From: Methylohalomonas lacus
GTDB lineage: Bacteria; Pseudomonadota; Gammaproteobacteria; Methylohalomonadales; Methylohalomonadaceae
Reading direction: 5' to 3'
Assembly (NCBI RefSeq): GCF_024808875.1
Contig: NZ_JANUCT010000002.1
Span: 124,001 to 188,000 of the forward strand
DNA: 64,000 nt
Below are positions 53,337-62,078 of the stretch, piece by piece. How positions within the stretch are numbered: the stretch's first letter is position 1; every line of letters starts with the position of its first letter. The notes below the pieces were generated by a model. The model searched no databases and was not told the DNA's origin. It worked only from the letters and a program-made list of their open reading frames with translations. The position numbers and the translations under genes are program-made.

Positions 53337-54122
53337 TCAGAAAATATCGACCACGACGACAGTGATGTTGTCGGCAGCTTTGCGTGTCAGCGACAGGTCG
53401 ACCAGATTATTGGCGGCCGCCCCGGTATCACCATCGGCAAGGAGGTCGCGAATTTCCAGATCGGTGACATGCTTGGTCAGGCCGTCGCTGCATAACAGAA
53501 AGCGATCACCTGAGCGCAGGTTGCACATGTCCATGTCCAGAAACAGCTCGTCCGCGGCGCCGACCGCGCGCGTGATCATGTTGGCGTGCGGGTGATGGCT
53601 TGCTTCCTCGCGTGAGATCAGGCCCTGCTCGACGTATAGCTCTACCTGCGAATGATCGGCGGACAGCTGCTGCAGCTGGTCCTCGCGATGCCGGTAAATA
53701 CGGCTGTCACCGGCCCAGATGAAAACGCCTAGATCACGGTAGGTGAGCAATGCGACCACCGTGCTGCCGATGGTCAGGCGCTGCCCCCCTTCTGTGGCCT
53801 TTTCGATGAGGTGCTGGTTAACCTGTAGCAACTGGTCCTCGATCTGGCTGATGCGCTGGGGCAGCGAATCTTCGTCTGTTACCTGATTGAGGCTGTCGAC
53901 GATCATCTGACTGGCAACATCGCCGGCGGAATGTCCACCCATGCCATCGGCTACCGCCCAGAGTCCAATATCGCTGCGTTCGAGAAAGGAATCCTCGTTG
54001 TGCCTACGGATCTTGCCGACATGTGTCAGTCCGGCTGAGCGCCAGTGCAGTTCCTTGGCGGTGGATGGTTCGTTGTGCTTCGGTTCGATCACTGCGATGC
54101 CTTTATTGAATCCGATATCCAT
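53337..54122 (-). CDS. PP2C-type protein Ser/Thr phosphatase
   Basis: The 261-residue protein has the PP2C metal-binding and catalytic motifs: RRHNEDSFLE, VADGMGGHSAG, GSTVVALL, WAGDSRIYR, LCSDGLT and DNITVVVV. It resembles Stp/PppA phosphatases that reverse Hanks-type kinase phosphorylation. The first about 30 residues are an extension before the SAGLTHVG core. A cognate kinase is not present in the window. It lies between the cyclase-FHA gene and the tail-anchored protein. Confidence 0.93.
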   Translation of the reverse strand: MDIGFNKGIAVIEPKHNEPSTAKELHWRSAGLTHVGKIRRHNEDSFLERSDIGLWAVADGMGGHSAGDVASQMIVDSLNQVTDEDSLPQRISQIEDQLLQVNQHLIEKATEGGQRLTIGSTVVALLTYRDLGVFIWAGDSRIYRHREDQLQQLSADHSQVELYVEQGLISREEASHHPHANMITRAVGAADELFLDMDMCNLRSGDRFLLCSDGLTKHVTDLEIRDLLADGDTGAAANNLVDLSLTRKAADNITVVVVDIF

Positions 54123-54186
54123 TTCTGTGCCTTGACTGTCGACTCAGCTGGCTTTGACCTGGCGGTCGCGATGCTGCTGAAGTTTC

Positions 54187-55086
54187 CTAGCTGTATTCAT
54201 GACTGAAATGTACAACCTCGGTGGGTTTATCGTTGAATGCCCGACCGAGACTGATACAGCCGGTCCCCGACAGCGGCATCTCTTCGCGTCGCAGGAAAGC
54301 ATCGCCGTTATCATTGATGCGTACATGCGTACCATTGGTGCTCTGGTCGATAATGATGAATTTCTCGCGTCGCAGTTCGATGCGCACATGCTGGCGCGAG
54401 GCGAGTTTTTCATTGATGGACAGGTCACAGCCCTGGCTACGGCCGATCACGATCGATGAACGATCGTGATCCAGCACGATGACCTGGCCGTTATAGTTAA
54501 GATGCAGTTTGACCTGCGATGGTTTCTTGTCGTCCGGCAGCATCCCGGCGGCCATGCGCGTGACGTCGTCCTGCTGCCAGATGATCTCGTAAATGTCGAC
54601 GCCACCCTGCTTGCCCTTCAGGGAGGCGTGATCGACGAAGCGCGTACCGGCCTGCATGACCGACGGCAGTAGATCGATGGTACTCTTGGTCGTCATGATC
54701 TGCCGCGCCTTGGCCAGGGCGGTCATGCGCGCAGCGGTATTTACGGCATCGCCGAAGATATCACCGGATTCGCTGAGTGCGGGACCGAAATGCATGCCGA
54801 TGCGGATGGTGATCGGATCACTATTGGCATCCGTTTCGTCTTCAAGAATCTCGTGCATCTCGCAGGCTGCTGTAGCAGCATCGGCGGCGCTGTCAAACGT
54901 ACACATGATTTCGTCACCGATGGTCTTGATGACAGTGCCGTTGAAGCGCCTGGTAACGCCGGCAATCGTATCAAGCGTTGTGGTGATGAGGGACTGGGCC
55001 GTCGAGTCGCCCAACACTTCATAAAGCGTGGTGCTGCCGCTTATATCGGCAAAAAGAATGGCTATGTTCGTCGTTGTCGGGGCCAT
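54187..55086 (-). CDS. Class III adenylate/guanylate cyclase with C-terminal FHA domain
   Basis: The 299-residue protein joins a cyclase catalytic domain (about 8-165) to an FHA domain (about 205-285). The cyclase part has the metal aspartates in ILFADISGST and TIGDEIM, the base-contact lysine in VIKTIGDE and the transition-state pair in GDAVNTAARM, so it looks catalytically complete. The FHA part has GRSQGCDL, ASRQHVRIE and STNGTHV, the phosphothreonine-binding residues. No membrane segment is seen. It suggests cAMP output gated by protein phosphorylation, with the adjacent PP2C as the reversing enzyme; that link is inference. Confidence 0.92.
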   Translation of the reverse strand: MAPTTTNIAILFADISGSTTLYEVLGDSTAQSLITTTLDTIAGVTRRFNGTVIKTIGDEIMCTFDSAADAATAACEMHEILEDETDANSDPITIRIGMHFGPALSESGDIFGDAVNTAARMTALAKARQIMTTKSTIDLLPSVMQAGTRFVDHASLKGKQGGVDIYEIIWQQDDVTRMAAGMLPDDKKPSQVKLHLNYNGQVIVLDHDRSSIVIGRSQGCDLSINEKLASRQHVRIELRREKFIIIDQSTNGTHVRINDNGDAFLRREEMPLSGTGCISLGRAFNDKPTEVVHFSHEYS

Positions 55087-55472
55087 GCTGATTGTGTTGT
55101 CGATGAATTAAGTCTGCCGCTGCCAGTTCCCTCGCGCCAGGGCAGCGGAAGCAGGTCATGCATGGCTGGCCTCAACTGACCCGGTCAGCGTATGCTCGTT
55201 ACCCGTGCGCTTCGAATTGCCCCGTTCCCCCACATTGACAGGGTCGCGCTCGAGTGCACGACCCGTGTCAACTGCCTTACTATAGCCATTCATCTCCGCC
55301 AAGTCATCAGCCGGTTGGCTACAGGACCGGCGTTCGGAATCGATGGTCTATCGATTGTGCCTTGCGCCATGCATACGGACATGTCGTGGCCGGTCTTGCT
55401 CAGGGCAATAAAAGGCCCTGTTTCTCATTGGCCGAGTGATGAATGTTGATATAGCCAGTCAATTAGTGTACT
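55087..55472. other. Non-coding spacer between the cyclase-FHA gene and an ISL3 remnant
   Basis: This 386-base stretch has no frame with recognisable protein content and no clear repeat. The part next to the cyclase gene probably holds the promoter of the signalling operon, but I cannot point to -10/-35 boxes with confidence. Confidence 0.5.
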
Positions 55473-55930
55473 TCACGCTTTACCGGGAAAGGCGGCCTGG
55501 ATCTTCGGGAAGAAGCAGTCGTTGTTGCGATAGCCATAGGCCATGCGCTTGATGACCTTGATGTGGTTGTTCATGCCTTCGAGGTGCTACTGTCCAGCGC
55601 CGTTCGGCGCTTTGGACCTCCGGTGCACGCCACAGGCTTTTGAGCAGGTCCTTGAGCAGGTTGGTTATGTGCAGGGTCTGACTGTCGGCCAGCAGTCCGT
55701 CGAGGATCACGGCCTTATGGTCGCCAGGTCAGTTGCGGTTGTACAGTAGCAGCCAGCGTCTGCTTGATGACTCGGCGGGCGGCCTGTCATGGCGCAGCTG
55801 GTTGGCCTGGTCGATGAGCTCGTGGCCGAACATGGCGATGACGTGGAACAGGTTGTAGACGATATCGGCGTAGCATAGTGCGCCTGGAACTCGAGGTCGA
55901 AGGCGGAGTTCATGTCCATGGCCTCGACCT
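55473..55930 (-). pseudogene. ISL3-family transposase remnant
   Basis: Fragments in different frames of the minus strand join into the C-terminal half of an ISL3 (DDE) transposase: VEAMDMNSAFDLEF with the conserved aspartate, DIVYNLFHVIAMFGHELID, ANQLRHDRP, LKDLLKSLW, NNHIKVIKRMAYGYRNN and FFPKIQAAFPGKA before a TGA at 55475-55473. At least two frameshifts and a lost N-terminal half make it non-functional. I see no terminal inverted repeats. The region marks an old insertion between the signalling operon and the Sel1 gene. Confidence 0.8.
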
Positions 55931-56077
55931 TTCGGCAATTTGGACCCAGCTACATGAAGAATGGCTGCCTCGCCTCGCGCAGGGCTTGGTTTCGGCCGTG
56001 TCGTATCAAACCGACTGTAACTCGTTGGCGCTACCGCCTCTCGTCAGAGTGTCACGTTAAGCTGCGATTAAGCTGAT

Positions 56078-56102
56078 AAAAACCCCGGTCGGACCGGGGT
56101 TT
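56078..56102 (-). terminator. Intrinsic terminator of the Sel1-repeat gene
   Basis: AAACCCCGGT / ACCGGGGTTT (56080-56089 and 56093-56102) forms a 10-bp stem with a 3-base loop. On the minus strand it begins 3 bases after the stop codon and ends in a run of five T residues. Confidence 0.85.
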
Positions 56103-56105
56103 CAT

Positions 56106-56621
56106 CTACTCGTTGGGAATACTCTTGGCCTGGCCGGTTTCGCCTTCCTTGGGACCGTACTTGTCGATGTATTCCGCGCTGAGCTTCTCGGCTTCCGACA
56201 GCTGTTCCTCGTTCAGGTTGCTTTTGGCGGACTCGATGCCGTTGGCGGAAGCGGCATGCTTGTGCGAGGCGCCGGTCTTGTACCAGACATAGGCACGCTC
56301 ATAATCACGCGGTACGCCTTCACCCTTCATGTACAGCCGGGCCAGGTTGTACTGGGCCTGGGGAATGCCTTGCTCGGCCGACTTGCGCAACCATTTGCTG
56401 GCTTCTTCGACGTCCTGGCTCGTACCCTGGCCTTTGAGATACATCATGCCCAGGTAATACTGCGCGTAGCCATGGTCAGCGGTTTCCGAGAGTGACTGCA
56501 TGGTGGTAAATGCCTTGTCGTATTCACCCATCAGATAGGCCACAACCCCCTGGTTGAAATCCGCCCACGCGGACATATTCAGCGAAAAGAACAGCACTAG
56601 ACCGTAAACAATCTTTTTCAT
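56106..56621 (-). CDS. Secreted Sel1-like repeat protein
   Basis: The 171-residue protein has a signal peptide (about 1-20, ending SAWA) and then three Sel1-type 36-residue units: YAQYYLGMMYLKGQGTSQD, PQAQYNLARLYMKGEGVPRD and a weaker third. Sel1 repeats act as protein-binding scaffolds. The C-terminal 40 residues are charged and lack repeats. It is single on the minus strand, followed by a good terminator. No partner can be named. Confidence 0.85.
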   Translation of the reverse strand: MKKIVYGLVLFFSLNMSAWADFNQGVVAYLMGEYDKAFTTMQSLSETADHGYAQYYLGMMYLKGQGTSQDVEEASKWLRKSAEQGIPQAQYNLARLYMKGEGVPRDYERAYVWYKTGASHKHAASANGIESAKSNLNEEQLSEAEKLSAEYIDKYGPKEGETGQAKSIPNE

Positions 56622-56806
56622 GGGATAATCCCTGTTATAGGTTGGTCTTGAAAATGGACTTCATTAAAATCGTTTGTCCGGCCGGTGACCGGGCGCCGGG
56701 CAGCCGATTTTTGTAGTGGTTACGCCTGATTAGTCCCGGCAGGCGCAAAATTGTTTCATCGCCACCGGCGAAAGTAAATATTGACCCTATTCGACAGGTA
56801 ACTGCC

Positions 56807-57802
56807 ATGACGGAATTCTCCGCTTTCAGAGTCCACGAGCAGGATGGCGAGGTGCGCGGCGCACTGGAGCCGGTTGTGCTGGAATCGCTCTCGGCCGGCG
56901 AGGTCGTCATCCGCGCGGCTTGGTCGAGCGTCAATTACAAGGATGCCCTGGCGGCGACCGGCAAGGGCCGCATCATACGCCAATTTCCGCGCATCGCCGG
57001 TATCGATGTCGCCGGCACAGTACACAGCTCGGACGACAGCCGCTTCCGCCCCGGCGACGCGGTGCTGGTGACCGGCTATGACTTCGGCGTCGACCACGAC
57101 GGCGGCTATGCCGAGTACTGCCGCGTACCGGCCGAGTGGGTGGTGCCGCTGCCGGACGGGCTCGGCCTGCGCGAGGCCATGATTCTCGGCACTGCCGGCC
57201 TGACAGCCGCGATCTGTATCCAGCGCATGGAAACCAACGGCCAGGCGCCGCATCAAGGGTCGATCGTGGTCACCGGCGCCAGCGGCGGCGTCGGCAGCTT
57301 TGCCATCGACATGCTCGCCGGGCTCGGTTACCGGGTTACCGCGCTGACCGGCAAGGACAGCGAACACGACTATCTGAAATCGCTGGGTGCGGCCGATATC
57401 CTTGACCGCACCAGCCTGGATACCGGCAGCAAGCCGATGGAAAAGGCGCTGTGGGCCGGTGCGGTCGACAATGTCGGCGGCGAGATTCTGACCTGGCTGA
57501 CGCGCACCACCCAGCCATGGGGCAACATCACCGCGGTCGGTCTGGCCGGCGGCACCGAGCTCAAGACGACCGTGATGCCTTTTATCCTCCGTGGCGTCGC
57601 GCTGCTCGGGGTAACGTCCTCGGGCTGCCCGACGGCCCTGCGCCACCGGCTCTGGCAGCGCCTGGCGACCGACCTGAAGCCGCGTCATCTCGAGCGCATT
57701 GTTAGCCGCGAGGTAGAACTCGCCGATCTGCCGCAGGTTTTCGACGACATGCTGGCCGGCAAGACCTCGGGCCGGACTCTGGTGAAAATCGCCGGTGAAT
57801 GA
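56807..57802 (+). CDS. acuI: AcuI/YhdH-type acrylyl-CoA reductase (MDR family)
   Basis: The 331-residue zinc-free medium-chain reductase has the YhdH pattern: SSVNYKDALAATGKGRI, FPRIAGIDVAGTV and the NADPH-binding fold VVTGASGGVGSFAIDML. AcuI reduces acrylyl-CoA to propionyl-CoA, detoxifying a reactive metabolite. Strong match in length and motifs; substrate specificity is inferred. A long antisense frame (56756-57868) is a shadow. A REP-like hairpin follows at 57832. Confidence 0.88.
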   Translation: MTEFSAFRVHEQDGEVRGALEPVVLESLSAGEVVIRAAWSSVNYKDALAATGKGRIIRQFPRIAGIDVAGTVHSSDDSRFRPGDAVLVTGYDFGVDHDGGYAEYCRVPAEWVVPLPDGLGLREAMILGTAGLTAAICIQRMETNGQAPHQGSIVVTGASGGVGSFAIDMLAGLGYRVTALTGKDSEHDYLKSLGAADILDRTSLDTGSKPMEKALWAGAVDNVGGEILTWLTRTTQPWGNITAVGLAGGTELKTTVMPFILRGVALLGVTSSGCPTALRHRLWQRLATDLKPRHLERIVSREVELADLPQVFDDMLAGKTSGRTLVKIAGE

Positions 57803-57830
57803 CTGCGGTAGCGCTGGCGTCCACCAACCC

Positions 57831-57859
57831 ATTGCAGGAGCGGCGCCCCCGCCGCGAAG
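57831..57859. repeat. REP-like inverted repeat after acuI
   Basis: The sequence ATTGCAGGAGCGGCGCCCCC followed by GCCGCGAA resembles the GTAGGAGCGGC...GCCGCGA extragenic palindromes known from Pseudomonas and Xanthomonas. GCGGCG and CGCCGC can pair. One copy is visible in the window. Confidence 0.45.
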
Positions 57860-58024
57860 AATGGTCAAATCTCCGCCATAATCGGCGTTCTCTTCGGCCC
57901 GTGGTCGGGCCTACTACCGGGGCCGTGCCCGGACGCGCAATGTTTGCCGCGGTGCGATAAAATAGGCGTTTTTCCAGTCCGCCCGCTAGAGGCGGAGCGA
58001 ATCACCAACTACTATCGTTGAGAC

Positions 58025-59455
58025 ATGGCAGGCAAGACACTTTACGACAAGATCTGGGACGCGCACGTCGTCGAGGACTACGGCGACGACACGGCGTTGA
58101 TTTACATCGACCGGCAGCTCATCCACGAGGTGACCTCGCCGCAGGCGTTCGAGGGCCTGAAGCTGGCCGGGCGCCAGCCCTGGCGCCTGGCCGCCAACCT
58201 GGCGGTACCGGATCACAACGTGCCGACGCGCAACCGCGAGAACATCGAGGATCCGGTGTCACGTCTGCAGCTGCAGACGCTGGACCAGAACTGCACCGAC
58301 TTCGGCATTACCAAGATCGAGATGCTGGATCGCCGCCAGGGCATCGTCCATGTTATCGGCCCGGAGCAGGGTGCCTGTTTGCCGGGCATGACCATTGTCT
58401 GCGGTGATTCACACACTTCCACTAACGGCGCGCTGGGTGCGCTGGCGTTCGGCATCGGCACGTCCGAAGTCGAGCACGCGCTCGCCACGCAGACGCTGAT
58501 CCTGCGCAAGGCGAAGAACATGCGCGTCACCGTGCGTGGCCACGTCGGTACCGGCATCACCGCCAAGGACATCATGCTGGCGATCATCGGCAAGATCGGT
58601 ACCGCCGGCGCCACCGGCTATACCATGGAGTTCGCCGGCGAGGCCATCCAGGATCTGTCCATGGAAGGCCGCATGACCGTCTGCAACATGAGTATCGAGG
58701 CCGGCGGCCGTGCCGGCCTGGTGGCCGTCGACGATCGCACCATCGATTATGTGAAAGGCCGGCCGATGGCGCCATCCGGCGAACTCTGGGATCAGGCCGC
58801 AGCCGCCTGGCGCGAGCTGGTCAGCGACGCTGACGCCGTATTCGACAAGGAAGTGGTGCTCGACGCCGAAGACATCCAGCCACAGGTCACCTGGGGGACG
58901 TCGCCGGAAATGGTCGTACCGGTCGGTGCGTGCGTACCGGATCCGGCCGACGAGGCGGATACCAGCAAACGCGAGGGCATGCAGCATGCGCTGAAATACA
59001 TGGCACTGGAAGCGGGCACGCCGATCACGGACATCAAGCTCGACAAGATATTCATCGGCTCGTGCACCAACGCCCGCATTGAAGATTTGCGTGCCGCAGC
59101 CGCCGTCGTGCGCGGTAACCGCATCGCCGTGAATATCAAGGAAGCGATGGTCGTACCCGGTTCCGGCCTGGTCAAATGGCAGGCGGAAAAGGAAGGCCTC
59201 GACAAAATATTCCAGGACGCCGGCTTCCAGTGGCGCGATCCCGGTTGCTCCATGTGCCTCGGCATGAACCCGGATCGCCTGAGCCCCGGCGAACGCTGCG
59301 CCTCGACCTCGAACCGCAACTTCGAGGGTCGCCAGGGTGCCGGCGGCCGCACGCACCTCGTCAGCCCGGCCATGGCCGCGGCAGCCGCAATCGCCGGTCA
59401 CTTCGTCGACGTCCGGAAATTCGTCGAGGAAAATACCGAGGCGGCGGCGCTATGA
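58025..59455 (+). CDS. leuC: 3-isopropylmalate dehydratase large subunit
   Basis: LeuC and LeuD form the [4Fe-4S] isomerase that converts 2-isopropylmalate to 3-isopropylmalate in leucine synthesis. The 476-residue protein has [20 protein letters not shown], the cluster cysteines in IGSCTNAR and [10 protein letters not shown], and the [18 protein letters not shown] signature. Length is normal. leuD, which normally follows within a few bases, is displaced by about 440 bp (see the leuC-leuD insert). No leuA or leuB is nearby. Confidence 0.97.
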   Translation: MAGKTLYDKIWDAHVVEDYGDDTALIYIDRQLIHEVTSPQAFEGLKLAGRQPWRLAANLAVPDHNVPTRNRENIEDPVSRLQLQTLDQNCTDFGITKIEMLDRRQGIVHVIGPEQGACLPGMTIVCGDSHTSTNGALGALAFGIGTSEVEHALATQTLILRKAKNMRVTVRGHVGTGITAKDIMLAIIGKIGTAGATGYTMEFAGEAIQDLSMEGRMTVCNMSIEAGGRAGLVAVDDRTIDYVKGRPMAPSGELWDQAAAAWRELVSDADAVFDKEVVLDAEDIQPQVTWGTSPEMVVPVGACVPDPADEADTSKREGMQHALKYMALEAGTPITDIKLDKIFIGSCTNARIEDLRAAAAVVRGNRIAVNIKEAMVVPGSGLVKWQAEKEGLDKIFQDAGFQWRDPGCSMCLGMNPDRLSPGERCASTSNRNFEGRQGAGGRTHLVSPAMAAAAAIAGHFVDVRKFVEENTEAAAL

Positions 59456-59487
59456 AGTGATCAGTGATTAGTAATTAGATAAAGGAT
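59455..59487. repeat. Left-edge repeat of the leuC-leuD insert
   Basis: GTGATCAGTGATTAGTAATTAG lies directly after the leuC stop and uses the same short words as the islet at 44603-44651. It marks the left border of the inserted four-helix-bundle gene. Confidence 0.65.
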
Positions 59488-59508
59488 ACCCGAGCATGGA
59501 GCGCTCCG

Positions 59509-59862
59509 ATGAAAACCCACAGGGATTTGGATGTCTGGCACATTGCCATAGAGCTTGCTGAAAATATCTATGTGTTAACGCGAGAATTTCCAAATCAGGA
59601 AATCTACGGTCTGGTTTCACAGATTCGCCGGTCTGCGGTTTCAATTAGTGCCAACCTTGCAGAAGTTGGGGCAAGGAATACGCGAAAGGAATTTCTACAG
59701 TTTCTTTATTATGCAAGAGCTTCGAGCAGTGAGCTTGATACCCTTCTCGAAATTGCAAAGCGGCCAAATATGGCTGAACAGGGAAAGATTAAATAGGCAA
59801 AGGATCAAAACCTGGTAATCACCCGGATGCTGAATGCATTGATCAGAAAATTGAAGAGTTGA
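59509..59862 (+). pseudogene. Four-helix-bundle protein (23S rRNA IVS type) with an in-frame amber codon
   Basis: Residues 1-95 match the four-helix-bundle family usually encoded in 23S rRNA intervening sequences or near genes (HRDLDVWHIAIELAENIY, EIYGLVSQIRRSAVSISANLAE, GARNTRKEFLQFLYYARASSSELDT). A TAG at 59794-59796 stops it, but the same frame continues to TGA at 59860-59862 with AKDQNLVITRMLNALIRKLKS, the family C-terminus. The full reading is 117 residues, the usual length of about 118. A single nonsense change, probably CAG to TAG, is the simplest explanation. Base use is more AT-rich than in the flanking leu genes, which indicates transfer. Confidence 0.85.
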
Positions 59863-59864
59863 AA

Positions 59865-59896
59865 CCATTCACCAATAACCAGTTACCAATTACTTA
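59865..59896. repeat. Right-edge repeat of the leuC-leuD insert
   Basis: CCATTCACCAATAACCAGTT continues as ACCAATTACTT and ends one or two bases before the leuD ATG. Read on the minus strand it contains GGTAACTGGTTATTGGTGAATGG words. Sixteen bases match the islet at 44725-44740 exactly, and TGGTAACTGGTT matches 49582-49593. The leuD start therefore has no visible Shine-Dalgarno sequence. Confidence 0.75.
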
Positions 59897-59897
59897 A

Positions 59898-60551
59898 ATG
59901 GAACCATTCAAAACATTCACCGGGCTCGTCGCCCCGATCGACCGTTCCAACGTCGATACCGATGCGATCATCCCGAAGCAGTACCTGAAATCGATCTATC
60001 GTACCGGTTTCGGGCCGAACCTGTTCGACGACTGGCGCTACCTGGACCCGGGCGAGCCAGGCGACGATCACAGTAAACGGCGTCTGAACCCGGATTTCGT
60101 ACTGAACCAGCCGCGCTATCAGGGCGCCGGGATCCTGTTGGCGCGCAAGAATTTCGGCTGCGGCTCGTCGCGTGAACACGCCGTCTGGGCGCTGACCGAC
60201 TACGGTTTTCGCGCGGCCATCGCGCCGAGCTTTGCCGATATTTTCTACAGCAACAGCTTCAAGAACGGTTTCCTGCCCGTGCAGTTGCCGGAGCAGGTGG
60301 TCGATACGCTGTTTCAACAGGTTCACGCCAATGAAGGCTATCGTCTGACTGTTGATCTCGAGAACCAACAGGTGATCACACAAGCCGGCGACAGCCATGC
60401 CTTCGAGATCGATGCCGGCCTCAAGGACCGTCTGCTCAGGGGACTGGACGATATCGGCGTAACGTTGACCGAGGCGGCCGACGCCATACGCCGTTATGAA
60501 GCAAAGCGCACACAGCAGGCTCCCTGGTTGTTCCCCGATCGGCAGGCCTAG
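59898..60551 (+). CDS. leuD: 3-isopropylmalate dehydratase small subunit
   Basis: LeuD is the swivel-domain partner of LeuC. The 217-residue protein has [24 protein letters not shown], the catalytic segment [15 protein letters not shown] and the late [16 protein letters not shown]. Size is normal. The ATG at 59898 comes straight after a repeat element that has replaced the usual leader, so translation may be weak or may depend on an unusual initiation context. Confidence 0.96.
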   Translation: MEPFKTFTGLVAPIDRSNVDTDAIIPKQYLKSIYRTGFGPNLFDDWRYLDPGEPGDDHSKRRLNPDFVLNQPRYQGAGILLARKNFGCGSSREHAVWALTDYGFRAAIAPSFADIFYSNSFKNGFLPVQLPEQVVDTLFQQVHANEGYRLTVDLENQQVITQAGDSHAFEIDAGLKDRLLRGLDDIGVTLTEAADAIRRYEAKRTQQAPWLFPDRQA

Positions 60552-60598
60552 GCTGTCTTTATTATGAACCTGTAAGGCCCACACCTGTCTGATGAAAA

Positions 60599-61375
60599 AT
60601 GAGCTTATTGTTTGGAAAGACTTATTCAGATCATCCCGGTATGGGCAGGGCATTACTGGCATTGCTGCTTATGGGAGGCGCTGCGCCTGGCATGGCTGCA
60701 GAGACCGGATCCTCGCAGGTGATAGAGCGGTTTACTTTTACTGACTCACCGGATGCTGATGCATCCGATACGCTTCGGGATCAAGGCTATGAATTCAAGC
60801 TCGACGCCGAGGGGCTCGACCTGCAATTTTCCGGCGACGGGCTGGTGCTGGAAACGGACAGTCAACGCGCTGGCCTGATTGCCCGGGAAGTCAACATCGA
60901 GGATGTGGACCGGGTACGTATCACCTGGGGCGTCAATGAGTATCCCGAGGGCGCCGACTGGGCAGCGGGCGTCTATCGTGTTCCGATCGCCGTGATGATC
61001 TCATTCGGCGACAAGGAAATTGATAGCGGTTCGATGTTTGTGCCGGACGTTCCCTACTTCGTGGGACTGTTCCTGGGCGAAAAAGAACAGGAAGGTCACG
61101 CCTACAAGGCCAATTACTATCACGAGGGCGGACGCTATTTCTGTCAACCCTGTAATCCCGAGCCCGGCGAAACGATTACCACGGTCTTCAACTTCGACGA
61201 GGTACTTACAGAACAGTTTGATATCAGCACCTCTATGCCCGTGAGCAGTGTCGGCATTCAGATGAATACCAACGACACCCAGGGTAGTGCCAAGGCATTT
61301 ATACAGGAAATTGAATTCCTGTCCGATGGTGAATCGAGCGACCGGATCGTGAAATCCGACCAGGATGAGCGCTAA
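60599..61375 (+). CDS. Secreted protein of unknown function
   Basis: The 258-residue protein has a signal peptide around residues 15-34 (MGRALLALLLMGG, cleavage near MAA). The mature part is acidic with beta-rich segments such as VDRVRITWGVNEYPEGADW and contains one CxxC pair (FCQPC, about 181-185) and no other obvious motif. I do not recognise a family; the RITW...PEGADW segment faintly recalls DUF3047 but is not a safe match. It overlaps the methyltransferase gene by 11 bases. Confidence 0.7.
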   Translation: MSLLFGKTYSDHPGMGRALLALLLMGGAAPGMAAETGSSQVIERFTFTDSPDADASDTLRDQGYEFKLDAEGLDLQFSGDGLVLETDSQRAGLIAREVNIEDVDRVRITWGVNEYPEGADWAAGVYRVPIAVMISFGDKEIDSGSMFVPDVPYFVGLFLGEKEQEGHAYKANYYHEGGRYFCQPCNPEPGETITTVFNFDEVLTEQFDISTSMPVSSVGIQMNTNDTQGSAKAFIQEIEFLSDGESSDRIVKSDQDER

Positions 61376-62078
61376 TAGCGGAGTTCAGTCTGCTGAAACA
61401 GCTACCCCGGCGCGCCACTGTCCGTTGTGTGCGGATCGGCAGTTAACGTTATTTGCCGAGGTCAAGCATAAAGCACAACAGCGCCTGTATTATCAGTGCA
61501 ACGTCTGCTGGCTGATTCATCTCGACCCGTCACAGCGGCCGGATCCGACGGCGGAAAAAGCCCACTACGATACCCATGATAACGACCCGGCCGATCCGGG
61601 CTACCGCAAGTTTCTCTACCGGCTGGTCGAGCCGCTGGTGCCGAAGCTCAGGCCCGGGGCAACAGGCCTCGACTATGGTGCCGGGCCCGGGCCGACGCTG
61701 TCGGTCATGCTGGGCGAGCAGGGCTTCAGTGTCACGAATTACGATCCCATCTATGTCCCGGATACAGACGTTCTGGAACGTGACTATGACTTCATCACCT
61801 GCACCGAGACGGCCGAACACTTCTTCCGGCCAGGCCGGGAATTCGAACGACTGAACGCGTTGCTGCGCCCCGGTGGCTGGCTCGGTCTGATGACCATGCG
61901 CCGCGACCCGCAACGACCGTTCGCCAGCTGGCATTACATCCGCGATCCGACGCACGTCTGCTTTTACGAACAGGAGACACTGGAATGGATTGCTATGCGC
62001 TTTGGTTGGCGGCTGATAATCGTCAGCAAGAGTGTCGCATTGTTTCATAAACCCGGCGGAACACAAATCAGTGATTAA
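61365..62078 (+). CDS. Class I SAM methyltransferase with N-terminal zinc-ribbon
   Basis: The 237-residue protein has an N-terminal CPLC...CNVC pair (about residues 18-50), which suggests a zinc ribbon, and a Methyltransf_23-type core with GLDYGAGPGPTLSVMLGE and TCTETAEHFFRPG. This layout occurs among methyltransferases acting on sugars or unknown small molecules. The target is not known. Its start overlaps the end of the secreted-protein gene, which suggests co-expression. Confidence 0.85.
   Translation: MSANSGVQSAETATPARHCPLCADRQLTLFAEVKHKAQQRLYYQCNVCWLIHLDPSQRPDPTAEKAHYDTHDNDPADPGYRKFLYRLVEPLVPKLRPGATGLDYGAGPGPTLSVMLGEQGFSVTNYDPIYVPDTDVLERDYDFITCTETAEHFFRPGREFERLNALLRPGGWLGLMTMRRDPQRPFASWHYIRDPTHVCFYEQETLEWIAMRFGWRLIIVSKSVALFHKPGGTQISD

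Noticed and set aside
56756-57868. 370-codon minus-strand frame opposite acuI
   Set aside because: The AcuI-type gene on the plus strand has all family motifs; the antisense frame has none.
59794-59796. TAG read as pyrrolysine or programmed read-through
   Set aside because: No other TAG-containing gene with downstream homology is seen, and the host type does not suggest pyrrolysine. A nonsense mutation is simpler.
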